64,000 nucleotides of DNA from Polynucleobacter sp. JS-JIR-II-b4 (GCF_018687815.1 NZ_CP061306.1:1116001-1180000); one strand, 5' to 3'. Shown: positions 54,327 to 63,666, numbered from the stretch's first letter. A program made the numbers and translations. Notes: generated by a model not told the origin, from the letters alone.

Positions 54327-57221
54327 CTATACGTTAGACGTTACCTTGGATCCACCTGGGGCATTCGTGCCGTATCCCATAATCTTTGCTGCTTCACCGC
54401 CTTTGGCCAGCTTCACAGCGCAATACTTAAACTCTGGAATCTTGCCAAATGGATCTAATGCTGAATTGGTGATCAAGTTAGCCGCCGCCTCGTAGTAAGC
54501 AAACGGAATAAAGATCACGCCCCTTGGTGTGCCGTCATCTCTTCTCACGTGGATGCCCACATCACCACGACGGGACTGAACGGTGATCACATCGCCAGCC
54601 GTAACGCCTAACTGGGTCATATCCTCGCCATTCATCGATACAGTAGCCATAGGCTCAATCGCATCGAGCACTGTAGCGCGGCGTGTCATGCTGCCAGTGT
54701 GCCAATGCTCCAACTGACGACCAGTAATCAATACAAATGGGTACTCAGCATCAGGACGTTCATTCGCTGGAATGATGTCAGCAGGAACCAGTTTTACCTT
54801 GCCATCTTTGGTATCAAACTTGTCATCAAACACGATCGGACGACCTGGATCTTCAGCAGATAAGCATGGATAAGTAACGCTGGATTCTTTTTCTAGGCGA
54901 TCCCAGGTAATACCGTTGATGGCACCATGCATTGCTTGACGCATTTCGTCATAAACCTCAGCAACACCGGCATCAGGACCTTGGTAATTCCAGTTCAAGC
55001 CCATGCCTTTAGCGATTTGCTGAATAATCCACAAGTCAGGCTTTGCATCGCCAGGGGGATTAATGGCTTTCTTGCCCATTTGGACCATACGGTCAGTATT
55101 GCTTGCGGTACCAACCTTCTCTGGCCAAGCGCTAGCTGGCAATACGACGTCAGCGAGCAATGCTGTTTCCGTCATGAAAATATCCTGTACAACTAAGTGC
55201 TCTAAAGCTGCCAACGCATGACGTGCGTGATTCAAATCTGGATCACTCATCGCAGGATTTTCACCTTCGACATACATTCCACGAATCTTATCCGGATCGG
55301 AATCGGGTGCAGTGATCTTATGCATGATCTCCACCACGGTATAGCCAGGTTTTTTATCTAATGGCGTACCCCAGAATTTCTCAAACCAAGCATGTGCTTC
55401 TGGATTATCAACACGCTGATAATTCGGGAACATCATCGGAATCAAACCAGCATCACTGGCACCCTGTACGTTGTTCTGACCACGCAATGGGTGCAATCCA
55501 GAACCAGGCTTACCAATTTGACCGGTGATGCTAACCAAGGCGATTAAGCAGCGGGCATTATCGGTACCGTGCACGTGTTGACTTACGCCCATGCCCCACA
55601 AGATCATCGCAGATTTGGTGGTGGCGAACTCTTTGGCCACTTCACGCAGGGTTTCTGCTGGAATACCGCAGATTGGCGCCATTGCTTCAGGGCTATAGCC
55701 TTTGATATTTTCTTTTAACGCTTCAAAATTGTTTGAACGATTTTGAATAAAGTCTTTATCAACCAAGCCCTCTTCAATAATCGTGTAGATCATGGCATTG
55801 AGCATCGCCACATCAGTGTCTGGCTTAAATTGCATTGTGCGCCATGCGTGCTTGCTAATTTCTGTCGCGCGAGGATCGCACAAGACGATTTTGGCACCAC
55901 GTTTGGCAGCATTCTTAAACCAAGTAGCTGCAACTGGATGATTTGCAGTTGGATTGGAGCCAATCAAGAAAATTAAGCTGGAATGCTCAACATCATTAAC
56001 CTGATTACTTACCGCACCAGAGCCAACACCTTCGAGAAGTGCTGCTACAGATGATGCATGACAAAGACGTGTGCAGTGATCTACGTTATTGCTACCAAAA
56101 CCGGTACGAACCAACTTTTGGAAGAGATAAGCCTCTTCATTACTGCCCTTGGCAGAACCAAAGCCCGCCAATACTTTTAAGCCGTGTTGATCTTTTAACT
56201 TCTTGAGGCCTCCAGCAGCAAACTCCAAAGCCTCCTCCCAAGTAGCCTCGCGGAAGATGTCGGACCAGTCTTGTTTGCCTTCAAGGATAGACTCATCCTT
56301 TGGAACACCCGCTTTACGAATTAATGGTTTGGTGAGGCGTTGTGGGTTGTGGATGTAGTCCATGCCAAAACGGCCTTTAACGCAAAGGCGATTGTGATTG
56401 GCTGGGCCATCGCGACCTTCAACGCTGACAATTTTTTCATCTTTAACGTTGTAAGTAATTTGACAACCAACACCACAGAATGGGCAAACGGAGTCTACTT
56501 TGCGATCAACCGTTTGGGAACCAATCAAGCCTTTTGGCATCAATGCGCCAGTTGGGCAAGCTTGTACACACTCGCCACAGGCAACGCAAGTACTGTCGCC
56601 CATCGGATCGTTTAAGTCGAACACGATTTCACTATGACCGCCACGCATAGCGTAACCGATCACATCATTTACTTGCTCTTCACGACATGCGCGTACACAA
56701 CGATTACATTGAATACATGCATCCAAATTCACAGCCATCGCTGGATGTGAAATATCGTTACTCACTTTGTCACGACGCAACACCTTGAGTTCTGGGCGAA
56801 CAGTGACATCCATTCGGGCAGCCCAAGTACTAAGCTCACCATGTTGGTTCTTTTGCTCTTCTTCTTTGCTATCGCCCACCCACTTAAAACCTTCATCAGG
56901 CATATCGGAGAGCAACATCTCGAGAACTAACTTTTGACTCTTTACAGCACGCTCACTATTGGCCTTAACTTCCATTCCTGGTGTGGCACTTCTGCAGCAG
57001 CTTGGCGCTAAAGTACGTTCGCCATTAATCTCCACTACGCAAGCACGGCAGTTACCGTCTGGACGATAGCCATCTTTAAAACACAGATGCGGAATATCAA
57101 TCCCGTGTCGCTTAGCAGCTTTGAGAATCGTTTCGCCTTCATACGAAATGATGGTCTTGCCATCGAGCTTGAACTCAACGGTTTGTAATTCGAGTTCTTT
57201 TGGATTTGTTGGTGCGTTCAT
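54327..57221 (-). CDS. fdsA: NAD-dependent formate dehydrogenase, alpha (molybdenum) subunit
   Basis: The catalytic subunit oxidises formate to CO2. The 964 residues contain an N-terminal [2Fe-2S] ferredoxin domain (Cys 47, 58, 61, 75), two [4Fe-4S] clusters (Cys 169/172/175/179 and 212/215/218/222), a further cluster motif (CPFCGVGC at 246-253 with Cys 280), and the bis-MGD molybdopterin domain. The metal ligand is Cys387 in RLCHASSV, so this is a Cys rather than selenocysteine enzyme, and His388 follows as in the R. capsulatus type. It lies 41 bases downstream of the diaphorase gene. No fdsC (fdhD-like) or fdsD follows it. Confidence 0.94.
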   Translation of the reverse strand: MNAPTNPKELELQTVEFKLDGKTIISYEGETILKAAKRHGIDIPHLCFKDGYRPDGNCRACVVEINGERTLAPSCCRSATPGMEVKANSERAVKSQKLVLEMLLSDMPDEGFKWVGDSKEEEQKNQHGELSTWAARMDVTVRPELKVLRRDKVSNDISHPAMAVNLDACIQCNRCVRACREEQVNDVIGYAMRGGHSEIVFDLNDPMGDSTCVACGECVQACPTGALMPKGLIGSQTVDRKVDSVCPFCGVGCQITYNVKDEKIVSVEGRDGPANHNRLCVKGRFGMDYIHNPQRLTKPLIRKAGVPKDESILEGKQDWSDIFREATWEEALEFAAGGLKKLKDQHGLKVLAGFGSAKGSNEEAYLFQKLVRTGFGSNNVDHCTRLCHASSVAALLEGVGSGAVSNQVNDVEHSSLIFLIGSNPTANHPVAATWFKNAAKRGAKIVLCDPRATEISKHAWRTMQFKPDTDVAMLNAMIYTIIEEGLVDKDFIQNRSNNFEALKENIKGYSPEAMAPICGIPAETLREVAKEFATTKSAMILWGMGVSQHVHGTDNARCLIALVSITGQIGKPGSGLHPLRGQNNVQGASDAGLIPMMFPNYQRVDNPEAHAWFEKFWGTPLDKKPGYTVVEIMHKITAPDSDPDKIRGMYVEGENPAMSDPDLNHARHALAALEHLVVQDIFMTETALLADVVLPASAWPEKVGTASNTDRMVQMGKKAINPPGDAKPDLWIIQQIAKGMGLNWNYQGPDAGVAEVYDEMRQAMHGAINGITWDRLEKESSVTYPCLSAEDPGRPIVFDDKFDTKDGKVKLVPADIIPANERPDAEYPFVLITGRQLEHWHTGSMTRRATVLDAIEPMATVSMNGEDMTQLGVTAGDVITVQSRRGDVGIHVRRDDGTPRGVIFIPFAYYEAAANLITNSALDPFGKIPEFKYCAVKLAKGGEAAKIMGYGTNAPGGSKVTSNV

Positions 57222-57262
57222 GTTTGTCTCGTTATTCCCTGAATATTGTTTAAGCGACTTCC

Positions 57263-59065
57263 TTATGCAACTTCTTCAGGGAAATATTTATGAATACAAC
57301 GAATAGGATTTGGGGCAGCCTGACCTAGGCCGCAAATAGACGCATCTACCATCACAGTTGCCAAGTCTTCTAAAGTTTCTTGATCCCACGACTTTGCTTG
57401 CATCAACTTAGCTGCCTTACCAGTACCTACGCGGCAAGGCGTACATTGACCGCAGCTCTCATGCTCAAAGAAATGCATGACGTTGAGCGCCATATCGCGC
57501 GCCTTGTCTTTATCACTAAACACCATGACAGCGGCAGAGCCAATAAAGCATCCGTATGGCTGCAAAGTATCAAAGTCCAGAGGAATATCATTCATGGTCG
57601 CAGGCAAAATACCGCCTGATGCACCACCAGGCAAATAGCCGTAGAACTTGTGACCATCTTGCATGCCGCCACAGTACTCATCAATCAATTCTTGAATCGT
57701 GATACCGGCAGGTGCCAACTTCACGCCAGGCTTGTTCACGCGTCCGCTAACGCTAAAGCTACGCAAGCCCTTGCGATCATGACGACCGAATGAACTGAAC
57801 CATTCTGGTCCGCGCTGAACAATGTCACGCACCCAGTACAGAGTTTCAAAGTTGTGCTCGAGCGTCGGTCTACCAAATAAGCCGACTTGAGCGATGTACG
57901 GTGGACGCATACGCGGCTCACCGCGTTTACCTTCAATACTTTCAATCATCGCGGATTCTTCACCGCAGATGTAGGCGCCAGCGCCACGACGTAGTTCAAT
58001 GCTCGGTAATTTGAATGGCGGATTGGCTTTGAGTTTTACTAATTCAGCTTCAAGCAACTCACGGCAGCCGTGGTACTCATCACGCAAATAGATGTAGCAA
58101 GCATCAATACCAACCACGCTTGCGGCAATGAGAAGCCCCTCTAAAAAACGATGTGGATCGCGTTCTAAGTAAGTGCGGTCTTTAAATGTTCCTGGCTCAC
58201 CTTCGTCGATGTTCACTGCCATCAATTTAGGGGCAATCTGATCTTTAACAATGCGCCACTTACGACCCGCTGGGAAACCTGCGCCACCTAAACCACGTAA
58301 GCCAGAGCTTTCCATCGCCTTGATGATGCTTTCAGCATCTTTCTTGCCTTCGAAAATCTCTTTGGCCAAAGCGTAACCGCCTTGAGCACGATAAGACTCG
58401 TAACCAACATAGTCAGGAGAAACAGCCTGCATCTCACCCTGGGGAGATATGCCCTGCTCCGCTAAAGCAGCAGGATCAAAGACGGCATCATCTTTAGCCA
58501 TTGGCTGAGTGGTCAACTTGTTATTAACGGCTGCTTGTACTTTGTCTGTAGTTGCAAACAGAACTGGATATTGATGAACTACTGCAACAGGGGCTTGCTC
58601 GCAACGCCCTACACAAGGAGCTGCAGCAACTTTGATATTAGGATTACCTAAAATGCTTGGCAACTTGGCTAATAGATTTTGTGCTCCAGCTAACTCACAG
58701 GCAATGCCATCACAAACACGAATAAGAATGTCTGCTACTGGATCATTGCCACGCACTACTTCAAAGTGATGATAGAAAGTTGCTACTTCATACACCTCTG
58801 CCATCGGCAGATTCATTTCCTTAGCTAATGCCACTAAATGACGATCATGCAAAGCGCGATACTCATCATTAAGCTTGTGAAGATTTTCAATTAATAGATC
58901 ACGACGATGTGGCGCGTTACCAATAAGCTGACGAACTTCAGCAACGGAAATATCATCAGCCTGGCGACCTTTTAACTTACTTTTACGGCGAATGGTTTCC
59001 CTCAAATCATCTGCGGTTGCAACGGCAACTGCTTTGACTTCTCCAGAAGGCTTTGGATGATTCAT
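57263..59065 (-). CDS. Fused FdsG-FdsB diaphorase subunit (NuoE-like + NuoF-like)
   Basis: A 600-residue protein joining two subunits. Residues about 20-185 are a NuoE-like [2Fe-2S] domain (CDGIAC at 118-123, CVGRC at 151-155). Residues about 220-600 are NuoF-like, with GLRGLGGAGFPAGRKW (FMN site), NIDEGEPGTFKDR, RRGAGAYICGEESAMIESIEG and the cluster loop CGQCTPCRVGTGKA. It takes electrons from FdsA and reduces NAD+. In Cupriavidus these are separate FdsG and FdsB; here they are one chain, like HoxF of NAD-linked hydrogenases. First gene of the operon. Confidence 0.92.
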   Translation of the reverse strand: MNHPKPSGEVKAVAVATADDLRETIRRKSKLKGRQADDISVAEVRQLIGNAPHRRDLLIENLHKLNDEYRALHDRHLVALAKEMNLPMAEVYEVATFYHHFEVVRGNDPVADILIRVCDGIACELAGAQNLLAKLPSILGNPNIKVAAAPCVGRCEQAPVAVVHQYPVLFATTDKVQAAVNNKLTTQPMAKDDAVFDPAALAEQGISPQGEMQAVSPDYVGYESYRAQGGYALAKEIFEGKKDAESIIKAMESSGLRGLGGAGFPAGRKWRIVKDQIAPKLMAVNIDEGEPGTFKDRTYLERDPHRFLEGLLIAASVVGIDACYIYLRDEYHGCRELLEAELVKLKANPPFKLPSIELRRGAGAYICGEESAMIESIEGKRGEPRMRPPYIAQVGLFGRPTLEHNFETLYWVRDIVQRGPEWFSSFGRHDRKGLRSFSVSGRVNKPGVKLAPAGITIQELIDEYCGGMQDGHKFYGYLPGGASGGILPATMNDIPLDFDTLQPYGCFIGSAAVMVFSDKDKARDMALNVMHFFEHESCGQCTPCRVGTGKAAKLMQAKSWDQETLEDLATVMVDASICGLGQAAPNPIRCIHKYFPEEVA

Positions 59066-59187
59066 AGTTCGTAGTCTCTAATTTTCTATTTATTGCTATT
59101 TTGTACTCAGCACCAATGCAGAGCCTTATCCCACTTTGCGCATCAAAAAACCCTGCTAAGCCAAATACTTAGCCGGTCATCAATACG

Positions 59188-59207
59188 CAAAATAACGCAT
59201 AATTTTG
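59188..59207. promoter_or_regulatory. LysR-type-like palindrome upstream of formate dehydrogenase
   Basis: CAAAAT (59188-59193) and ATTTTG (59202-59207) form a 6-8-6 inverted repeat about 125 bases before the fused diaphorase start. Spacing and A/T-rich arms are compatible with a LysR-family box. No regulator gene is adjacent. A second, perfect 8-bp hairpin (GTCCTTGA at 59226-59233, TCAAGGAC at 59240-59247) lies nearby without a clear T-run. Low-certainty inference. Confidence 0.3.
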
Positions 59208-59268
59208 GGTTATTTAAGGTCCTATGTCCTTGACGGCGCTCAAGGACTTTAACTAAGGGTTTACCCTA

Positions 59269-59493
59269 CTATAGGAGGGATGGTGAAGGCTTATCGCCAG
59301 GAGGCATTGAGTAGTCCAACTTGCGCTCATACAGTCGGGCTTTGTAGCAATCCTGGTAGCCCTTACTACCGATTTGCCAGCCAATCGAAGTACAGTCGTC
59401 CTGAGCAGCTGATTCAATGGAGCCGCAGCCTACTAGGCCAAGGCTAGCAATCAATGAGATGACGGAAATAATGCGCAATTTTGTTGAATTCAT
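59269..59493 (-). CDS. Small lipoprotein of unknown function
   Basis: 74 residues from the ATG at 59493 (GAGG just upstream). It has a lipoprotein signal, LRIISVISLIASLGLVGC, with the lipidation Cys at about residue 23. The mature part (GSIESAAQDDCTSIGWQIGSKGYQDCYKARLYERKLDY) has two further Cys residues, a pattern I have seen in small lipoproteins of many Proteobacteria without assigned function. It lies 10 bases beyond the stop end of the large AsmA-type gene and may share its transcript. Confidence 0.7.
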   Translation of the reverse strand: MNSTKLRIISVISLIASLGLVGCGSIESAAQDDCTSIGWQIGSKGYQDCYKARLYERKLDYSMPPGDKPSPSLL

Positions 59494-59503
59494 GACCTCA
59501 AGT

Positions 59504-61924
59504 CTACTTGATTCTGATCTCAACATCGAGAGGTATACCCTCTTTTCCTGCCTCTACAGTCTTCACGTCTCCCAGCTGAATACGCTCCTTAAGGCTGGGG
59601 TCAGCCTTAACCATGAATCCAAAGGCCGTCTTCGCCCTACTTTTTGCCAATTCTTTAAGCTCGGCATCAGTGATCTCTATTCCAGCAATCAACTCCTCAT
59701 GCAGTTGCTCATTGCGCTTCTCGCCATCTGGGAGTGTCAAAAGACGTTGGCCAAGCTTAATGCGCCCTATGTATTGGGCATATGCCGCCTTCAGGCCTGA
59801 CTGTACTTTCGGATCTGTAAATGATGGGGTGGGTACTGGCTCACCGGGGGCCAACTTAAATCCAGCATCAATCAATATCGCTGCATCGGCTTTAGCCCGG
59901 GCAAGCGCCTGTTTATCTTGTACGGGGTCGTAAGTGCCGATGATCTCTAAGCTCGAATTCGGGCGCTTTACTAGATACTCGCCAAATTTTTCTAGGCGAT
60001 CTTGATCTGCAACCAGAAAGACTGCTTCTCCAGGCACTGCATTAACACCCTCTTCGCCACCCATTCCTAAAATAGATGCAAGGGCTCTAAACGGTGCTGT
60101 TGCTACGTTTGTTAGAACATTACTAATGGCCTGCCAAACCAACCCACTGGCACTAAATTCTGGGGAGTCAACATTGCCTGCGATGCGAACCGTGACGTCA
60201 ATCGTGTCATCAGAGTCTTCTAACAAAGCAATTGCTAAGCCTAGTGGTAATTTTTTGCCAGTAAAGTCCGTCACCTCATCACCCAGCACCACCTTCTTAA
60301 TAATGATCTGATTACTTCCGTTGAGTTCGCCATCTTTGGATTTGTAATTGAGATTGAGGTTTAGTCTTCCACTGGTAATTTGATAGCCTGCGAATGTCAT
60401 GACTGCAGGATTGAAGGCAGTCAGCGGAAGGTTTCTAAAACTCATCAAGATGTCATGATTACGTCGTGGGTCATCAAATGATGCCTGACCTTTTACTCGC
60501 ATACTTCCCGAGCCAGCAACAACGCCATCCATCGCCACAGTGGCAAATCGACCAGGAGTATTGCTGACCCCCAAAAGGGTGGCATTGAATTTCTTCACAT
60601 CCACCTTAAAATTAGGACGCATCGCCATATCCGAAAAGTACACTTCCCCATTTTTCAGAAGAGTAGATCGAATATCTAAATTAAATGTGGAGGGAGTACT
60701 TACCTTAGACCCAGCTACAGGCTCGGACTTTAATTCTGTTGTTGGCTTAGCAAATAACCTTCTAAAGTTTGAGAAGCCTTCTTCATTAATTTCAAATTGC
60801 AGGGTTGGCGCATCAATGGCCAACTCATCTATCGCGAGACTATTTTTGGAACCTTGTTTTGACTTAACGGATTGATATTCAAATTGATGAATATCTGCCA
60901 TCTTCCAAACAATCAGTGGATTTTTTTGCCCTTTTTCTAGTATTGCTAAGTCTGCAATATGAATATCGCCCGCAACCGAATCAGTCTCACCGCCTATCTT
61001 CACGATTAGATCGCCATTCATCAAGCCACTGGTACCGATGAGCTCTTTATTAGCTGGCAATAGAGCGACGATTGGCGAGGTTGCAAGACTGTGAATCTCT
61101 AACTTGCCATTAACTGACTTCGAGCTGGTATTGAAATCCCAGTGTGAGCGTATCTCACCCTCATCTAGCCTCAAGTTGAGCTGCGCACCTAAGTTATCTG
61201 GCTGAGGATTATCTAATCCACCTGTAATAGCAACATGGCGATACGCAATATTTTTATTGATTCCAGGTATTAATAACTGCAAGGCACCAAGATTAAAGTC
61301 GTATTGACCACGGACCCCGGTTACCAAACCATTCTTATCGTAATTTGCTACATCAAGCAACCTCATCGTAAACGGGTTGAGTGATTCTTTTAATTTGCTC
61401 GAATCATCCACCAAACTTAAAGAAGCTGAGCTGACGATAAATTCATCGATCGATATTTTGAGAGGCTTCTTGAGCTCCTTGGGATCTGTAGGAGGCATCG
61501 CCTTTTCAATGGCAGCAATTAATTCCTGCCAATTCCAGGACCCTGCGTGCATGCCCTTAGGTAGATTCTTCTCGACCAACACTTTAGGCTCTTCCAGCAA
61601 AATCTCATCAAAGCCCAGCTCCCCTATAGCCAGCTTTGTCCACTTGAGGGTAATTGCTAGCTTTTTAAATTCCAGTAATTTAGAACCACCCTCTTTTGCC
61701 AAGTGGAGGCCATCAAGCTCCACCCTCAGCCGCAATGGAGAAAGACTGAGGTCTTGATAGGAGATCTCATAACCAATCGTGTTGCCATATTCAGTTAGGG
61801 ACTTTTTAATCAACCCAGGCAACAACAATTGGCTTCCCAACCAAAATAAGGCGGCTATCAGAATAAAAAGCCCCACTAGACGCAGAGACCATCGCTTTAT
61901 TCGGGGGTTTGTGAGGGAAAGCAT
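59504..61924 (-). CDS. AsmA-like DUF748 domain protein
   Basis: An 806-residue protein with one N-terminal membrane helix (about residues 15-33) and a long repetitive beta-rich periplasmic part of AsmA/DUF748 type (IDEFIVSSASLSLVDDS, LRLRVELDGLHLAKEGG, AVMTFAGYQITSGRLNLNLNYKSKDGELNGSNQIII). A helical C-terminal region follows (about 660-800; YDPVQDKQALARAKADAAILIDAG resembles OmpA-type sequences only weakly). AsmA relatives are thought to form bridge-like channels for phospholipid transport between membranes. No closer function can be read. Confidence 0.85.
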   Translation of the reverse strand: MLSLTNPRIKRWSLRLVGLFILIAALFWLGSQLLLPGLIKKSLTEYGNTIGYEISYQDLSLSPLRLRVELDGLHLAKEGGSKLLEFKKLAITLKWTKLAIGELGFDEILLEEPKVLVEKNLPKGMHAGSWNWQELIAAIEKAMPPTDPKELKKPLKISIDEFIVSSASLSLVDDSSKLKESLNPFTMRLLDVANYDKNGLVTGVRGQYDFNLGALQLLIPGINKNIAYRHVAITGGLDNPQPDNLGAQLNLRLDEGEIRSHWDFNTSSKSVNGKLEIHSLATSPIVALLPANKELIGTSGLMNGDLIVKIGGETDSVAGDIHIADLAILEKGQKNPLIVWKMADIHQFEYQSVKSKQGSKNSLAIDELAIDAPTLQFEINEEGFSNFRRLFAKPTTELKSEPVAGSKVSTPSTFNLDIRSTLLKNGEVYFSDMAMRPNFKVDVKKFNATLLGVSNTPGRFATVAMDGVVAGSGSMRVKGQASFDDPRRNHDILMSFRNLPLTAFNPAVMTFAGYQITSGRLNLNLNYKSKDGELNGSNQIIIKKVVLGDEVTDFTGKKLPLGLAIALLEDSDDTIDVTVRIAGNVDSPEFSASGLVWQAISNVLTNVATAPFRALASILGMGGEEGVNAVPGEAVFLVADQDRLEKFGEYLVKRPNSSLEIIGTYDPVQDKQALARAKADAAILIDAGFKLAPGEPVPTPSFTDPKVQSGLKAAYAQYIGRIKLGQRLLTLPDGEKRNEQLHEELIAGIEITDAELKELAKSRAKTAFGFMVKADPSLKERIQLGDVKTVEAGKEGIPLDVEIRIK

Positions 61925-62001
61925 CTACTTGTCTTTATAGGCCAATATCAGTAACAATTAAAATGAACGCAGAATAATAAATATACCCCCTCAGGAGACC
62001 C

Positions 62002-62595
62002 ATGAAAACATTCCTCAAAAAACTGGCCTTATCTATTGCGTGCCTTGCCGCCCTATCAATCGGTGGTGTTGCTAACGCCCAAAATGCAGACGGGTTTACT
62101 GATCTGATTGATGGCGTGAGTTTGAGTGGGTGGAACATTATTGGAAGTGCCAACTGGGTCATTGGTAACGGCATTGTCGAAGGCAATAAGCCCAATGGTT
62201 TTTTAGTCAGCACTAAGACCTACAAAAACTTTGTCATCAAGGCTGAGTTTTATGCTGAGTCTAATACGAATAGCGGTATTTTCATTCGCTGCCAAGACCC
62301 TAACAAGGTGAGTCAATCCACTTGTTATGAAATCAATATTTGGGATACCCGCCCTGAACAAGCGTACGCAACCGGCGCAATTGTGGATGTTGCTAAAGTT
62401 GACCCGGTACCTAAGGCCGGTGGACGCTGGAACACCATGGAGATTGTTGCAAATGGCTCCAACTTTAAGGTCTTGATGAATGGTGTAGTCACGGTAGCTA
62501 ATGGCCAAGATAGCAAATATTCTGAAGGCCCCATCGCACTGCAATCTGCTGGTGGCGTCATTAAATTTAGAAAGCTACAGATAAAGCCGCTTTAA
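62002..62595 (+). CDS. Secreted DUF1080 (3-keto-disaccharide hydrolase-like) protein
   Basis: 197 residues with a signal peptide (LALSIACLAALSIGGVANAQ). The mature domain, FTDLIDGVSLSGWNIIG then NFVIKAEFYAESNTNSGIFIRCQDP and GRWNTMEIVANGS, is the concanavalin-like DUF1080 fold. Some members hydrolyse 3-keto-glycosides after a C3-dehydrogenase; most are uncharacterised. It stands alone, convergent with the toxin-antitoxin pair two bases downstream. Function inferred at family level only. Confidence 0.85.
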   Translation: MKTFLKKLALSIACLAALSIGGVANAQNADGFTDLIDGVSLSGWNIIGSANWVIGNGIVEGNKPNGFLVSTKTYKNFVIKAEFYAESNTNSGIFIRCQDPNKVSQSTCYEINIWDTRPEQAYATGAIVDVAKVDPVPKAGGRWNTMEIVANGSNFKVLMNGVVTVANGQDSKYSEGPIALQSAGGVIKFRKLQIKPL

Positions 62596-62596
62596 A

Positions 62597-62947
62597 TTAT
62601 TGAATACTGATTTCGTAGCGATCGCCACATGCCACGGGCCTCAGGGCCTTGGCCTCTTGGAGCATTTTGACTAAGCCGTAATGAGACATTGTTTTTAGCG
62701 TGCGTGATAAGTTCCCCTGCTTTCTTCCGGTAAGCTCTGCCAACTCAGAAATCGATACAGGCTTAGTTGCTCTAATGACATGTAAAAGAGCCCTGTTTTC
62801 GTCGCTCAATACCTGCGCCAGTGAACGCATCGAGGTAAACCATATCTTCGGATCAGATGCTTTTGGTTTTAGATCGCCTTTAGCAATGGCCAAGACGCGT
62901 GCCCTAATATCTTTTTGTGATGCAATCCCTATTTTGATGACTTTCAT
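62597..62947 (-). CDS. HTH antitoxin (TumA-like)
   Basis: A 116-residue protein with a winged-helix/MarR-like segment, ALLHVIRATKPVSISELAELTGRKQGNLSRTLKTMSHYGLV, in its C-terminal half. A basic N-terminus precedes it (KAIAKGDLKPKASDP). It overlaps the toxin gene by four bases (ATGA), so the toxin comes first in the operon. The pair matches the TumE/TumA type; the regulator would bind its own promoter. Confidence 0.8.
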   Translation of the reverse strand: MKVIKIGIASQKDIRARVLAIAKGDLKPKASDPKIWFTSMRSLAQVLSDENRALLHVIRATKPVSISELAELTGRKQGNLSRTLKTMSHYGLVKMLQEAKALRPVACGDRYEISIQ

Positions 62948-63300
62948 ATATCTTTATCTACCTTTAAGACTTTATCAACATCGACAAAAAAATCACTTAG
63001 GAGTTGGTGCGCATCCCTAAACTCATAGACAACGCCTGGGTCACTTGAACTACGATGCCTGTGATCGAATGCCAATTTTCTACCTGAATAGCCTGCTCTA
63101 AGCCTTACCGCATGAGCATTGTCATAACCCAAAATTCGCAAGCCTTTGGGGTTGTGTAAGGTTAATGAATAGCGCACCCCGTGCGGTACTGCCTCGCTAA
63201 CAGCTACCTCCCAAGCCTCAATCTTTACCCAGTAACCATCGCCTTGATCAATGACCTCTTGGTGCAGATCTAAAAGAGTGATAACTCCACGATTTCCCAT
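62944..63300 (-). CDS. TumE-family toxin (DUF6516)
   Basis: 118 residues (ATG at 63300; a GTG at 63303 directly precedes it). Diagnostic parts are VIDQGDGYWVKIEAWEV, GVRYSLTLHNPKGLRILGYDNAH, and RAGYSGRKLAFDHRHRS, matching the TumE/DUF6516 toxin family that pairs with HTH antitoxins. It lies upstream of the antitoxin gene with translational overlap. The cellular target of this family is not clear to me. Confidence 0.8.
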   Translation of the reverse strand: MGNRGVITLLDLHQEVIDQGDGYWVKIEAWEVAVSEAVPHGVRYSLTLHNPKGLRILGYDNAHAVRLRAGYSGRKLAFDHRHRSSSDPGVVYEFRDAHQLLSDFFVDVDKVLKVDKDI

Positions 63301-63306
63301 CACTCA

Positions 63307-63328
63307 TGATATATCACCAGATGATATA
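63307..63328. promoter_or_regulatory. Repeat upstream of the TumE-type toxin gene, operator candidate
   Basis: TGATATATCA (63307-63316, itself a palindrome) and TGATATA (63322-63328) form a 15-base-spaced direct repeat just upstream of the toxin start, where autoregulatory binding sites would lie. Weak inference. Confidence 0.35.
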
Positions 63329-63360
63329 CCAAAAGTAACAGCCCCGCTTAAATTATGGGT

Positions 63361-63666
63361 TTATTTTGCTGGCGGAAAGCCTGCTTTTTGCTCCCACATA
63401 TTATTAAATACATGGATGATTGGCTTTTCATAAACACCCGCCTTGGTATAGGGCTCATCCTTTAACCAAGCTTCCACATCTGCCCTGCTAGGAAAGTCGA
63501 TTGCGAGCAAGCTACCAACTGTAGTCTTACCGTCATCAGAAGTCATCGGTCCAGCAAAAGCCATGCGGTCAGAAAGTTGCGCCAAGTAAGCGCGATGCTC
63601 TGGTCGGATTTGCACTCGCAAGTCAGCAGTACCAGGCTTATCCATCAACAAAATTGCATAGATCAT
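63361..63666 (-). CDS. YciI family protein
   Basis: 101 residues: MIYAILLMDKPGTADLRVQIRPEHRAYLAQL, AGPMTSDDGKTTVGSLLAIDFPSRADVEAWLKDEPYTKAGVYEKPIIH. This is the ferredoxin-like YciI fold with the His-Asp pair (His24-type) of the family. Some YciI members catalyse dehalogenase-like reactions; function here is unknown. A GGAGA ribosome binding site precedes the ATG. It is followed on the same strand by the toxin pair and preceded by tRNA-Ser. Confidence 0.9.
   Translation of the reverse strand: MIYAILLMDKPGTADLRVQIRPEHRAYLAQLSDRMAFAGPMTSDDGKTTVGSLLAIDFPSRADVEAWLKDEPYTKAGVYEKPIIHVFNNMWEQKAGFPPAK

Noticed and set aside
54327..57221. Selenocysteine in the formate dehydrogenase alpha subunit
   Set aside because: The frame has no internal stop; the metal ligand position is Cys387 in RLCHASS.
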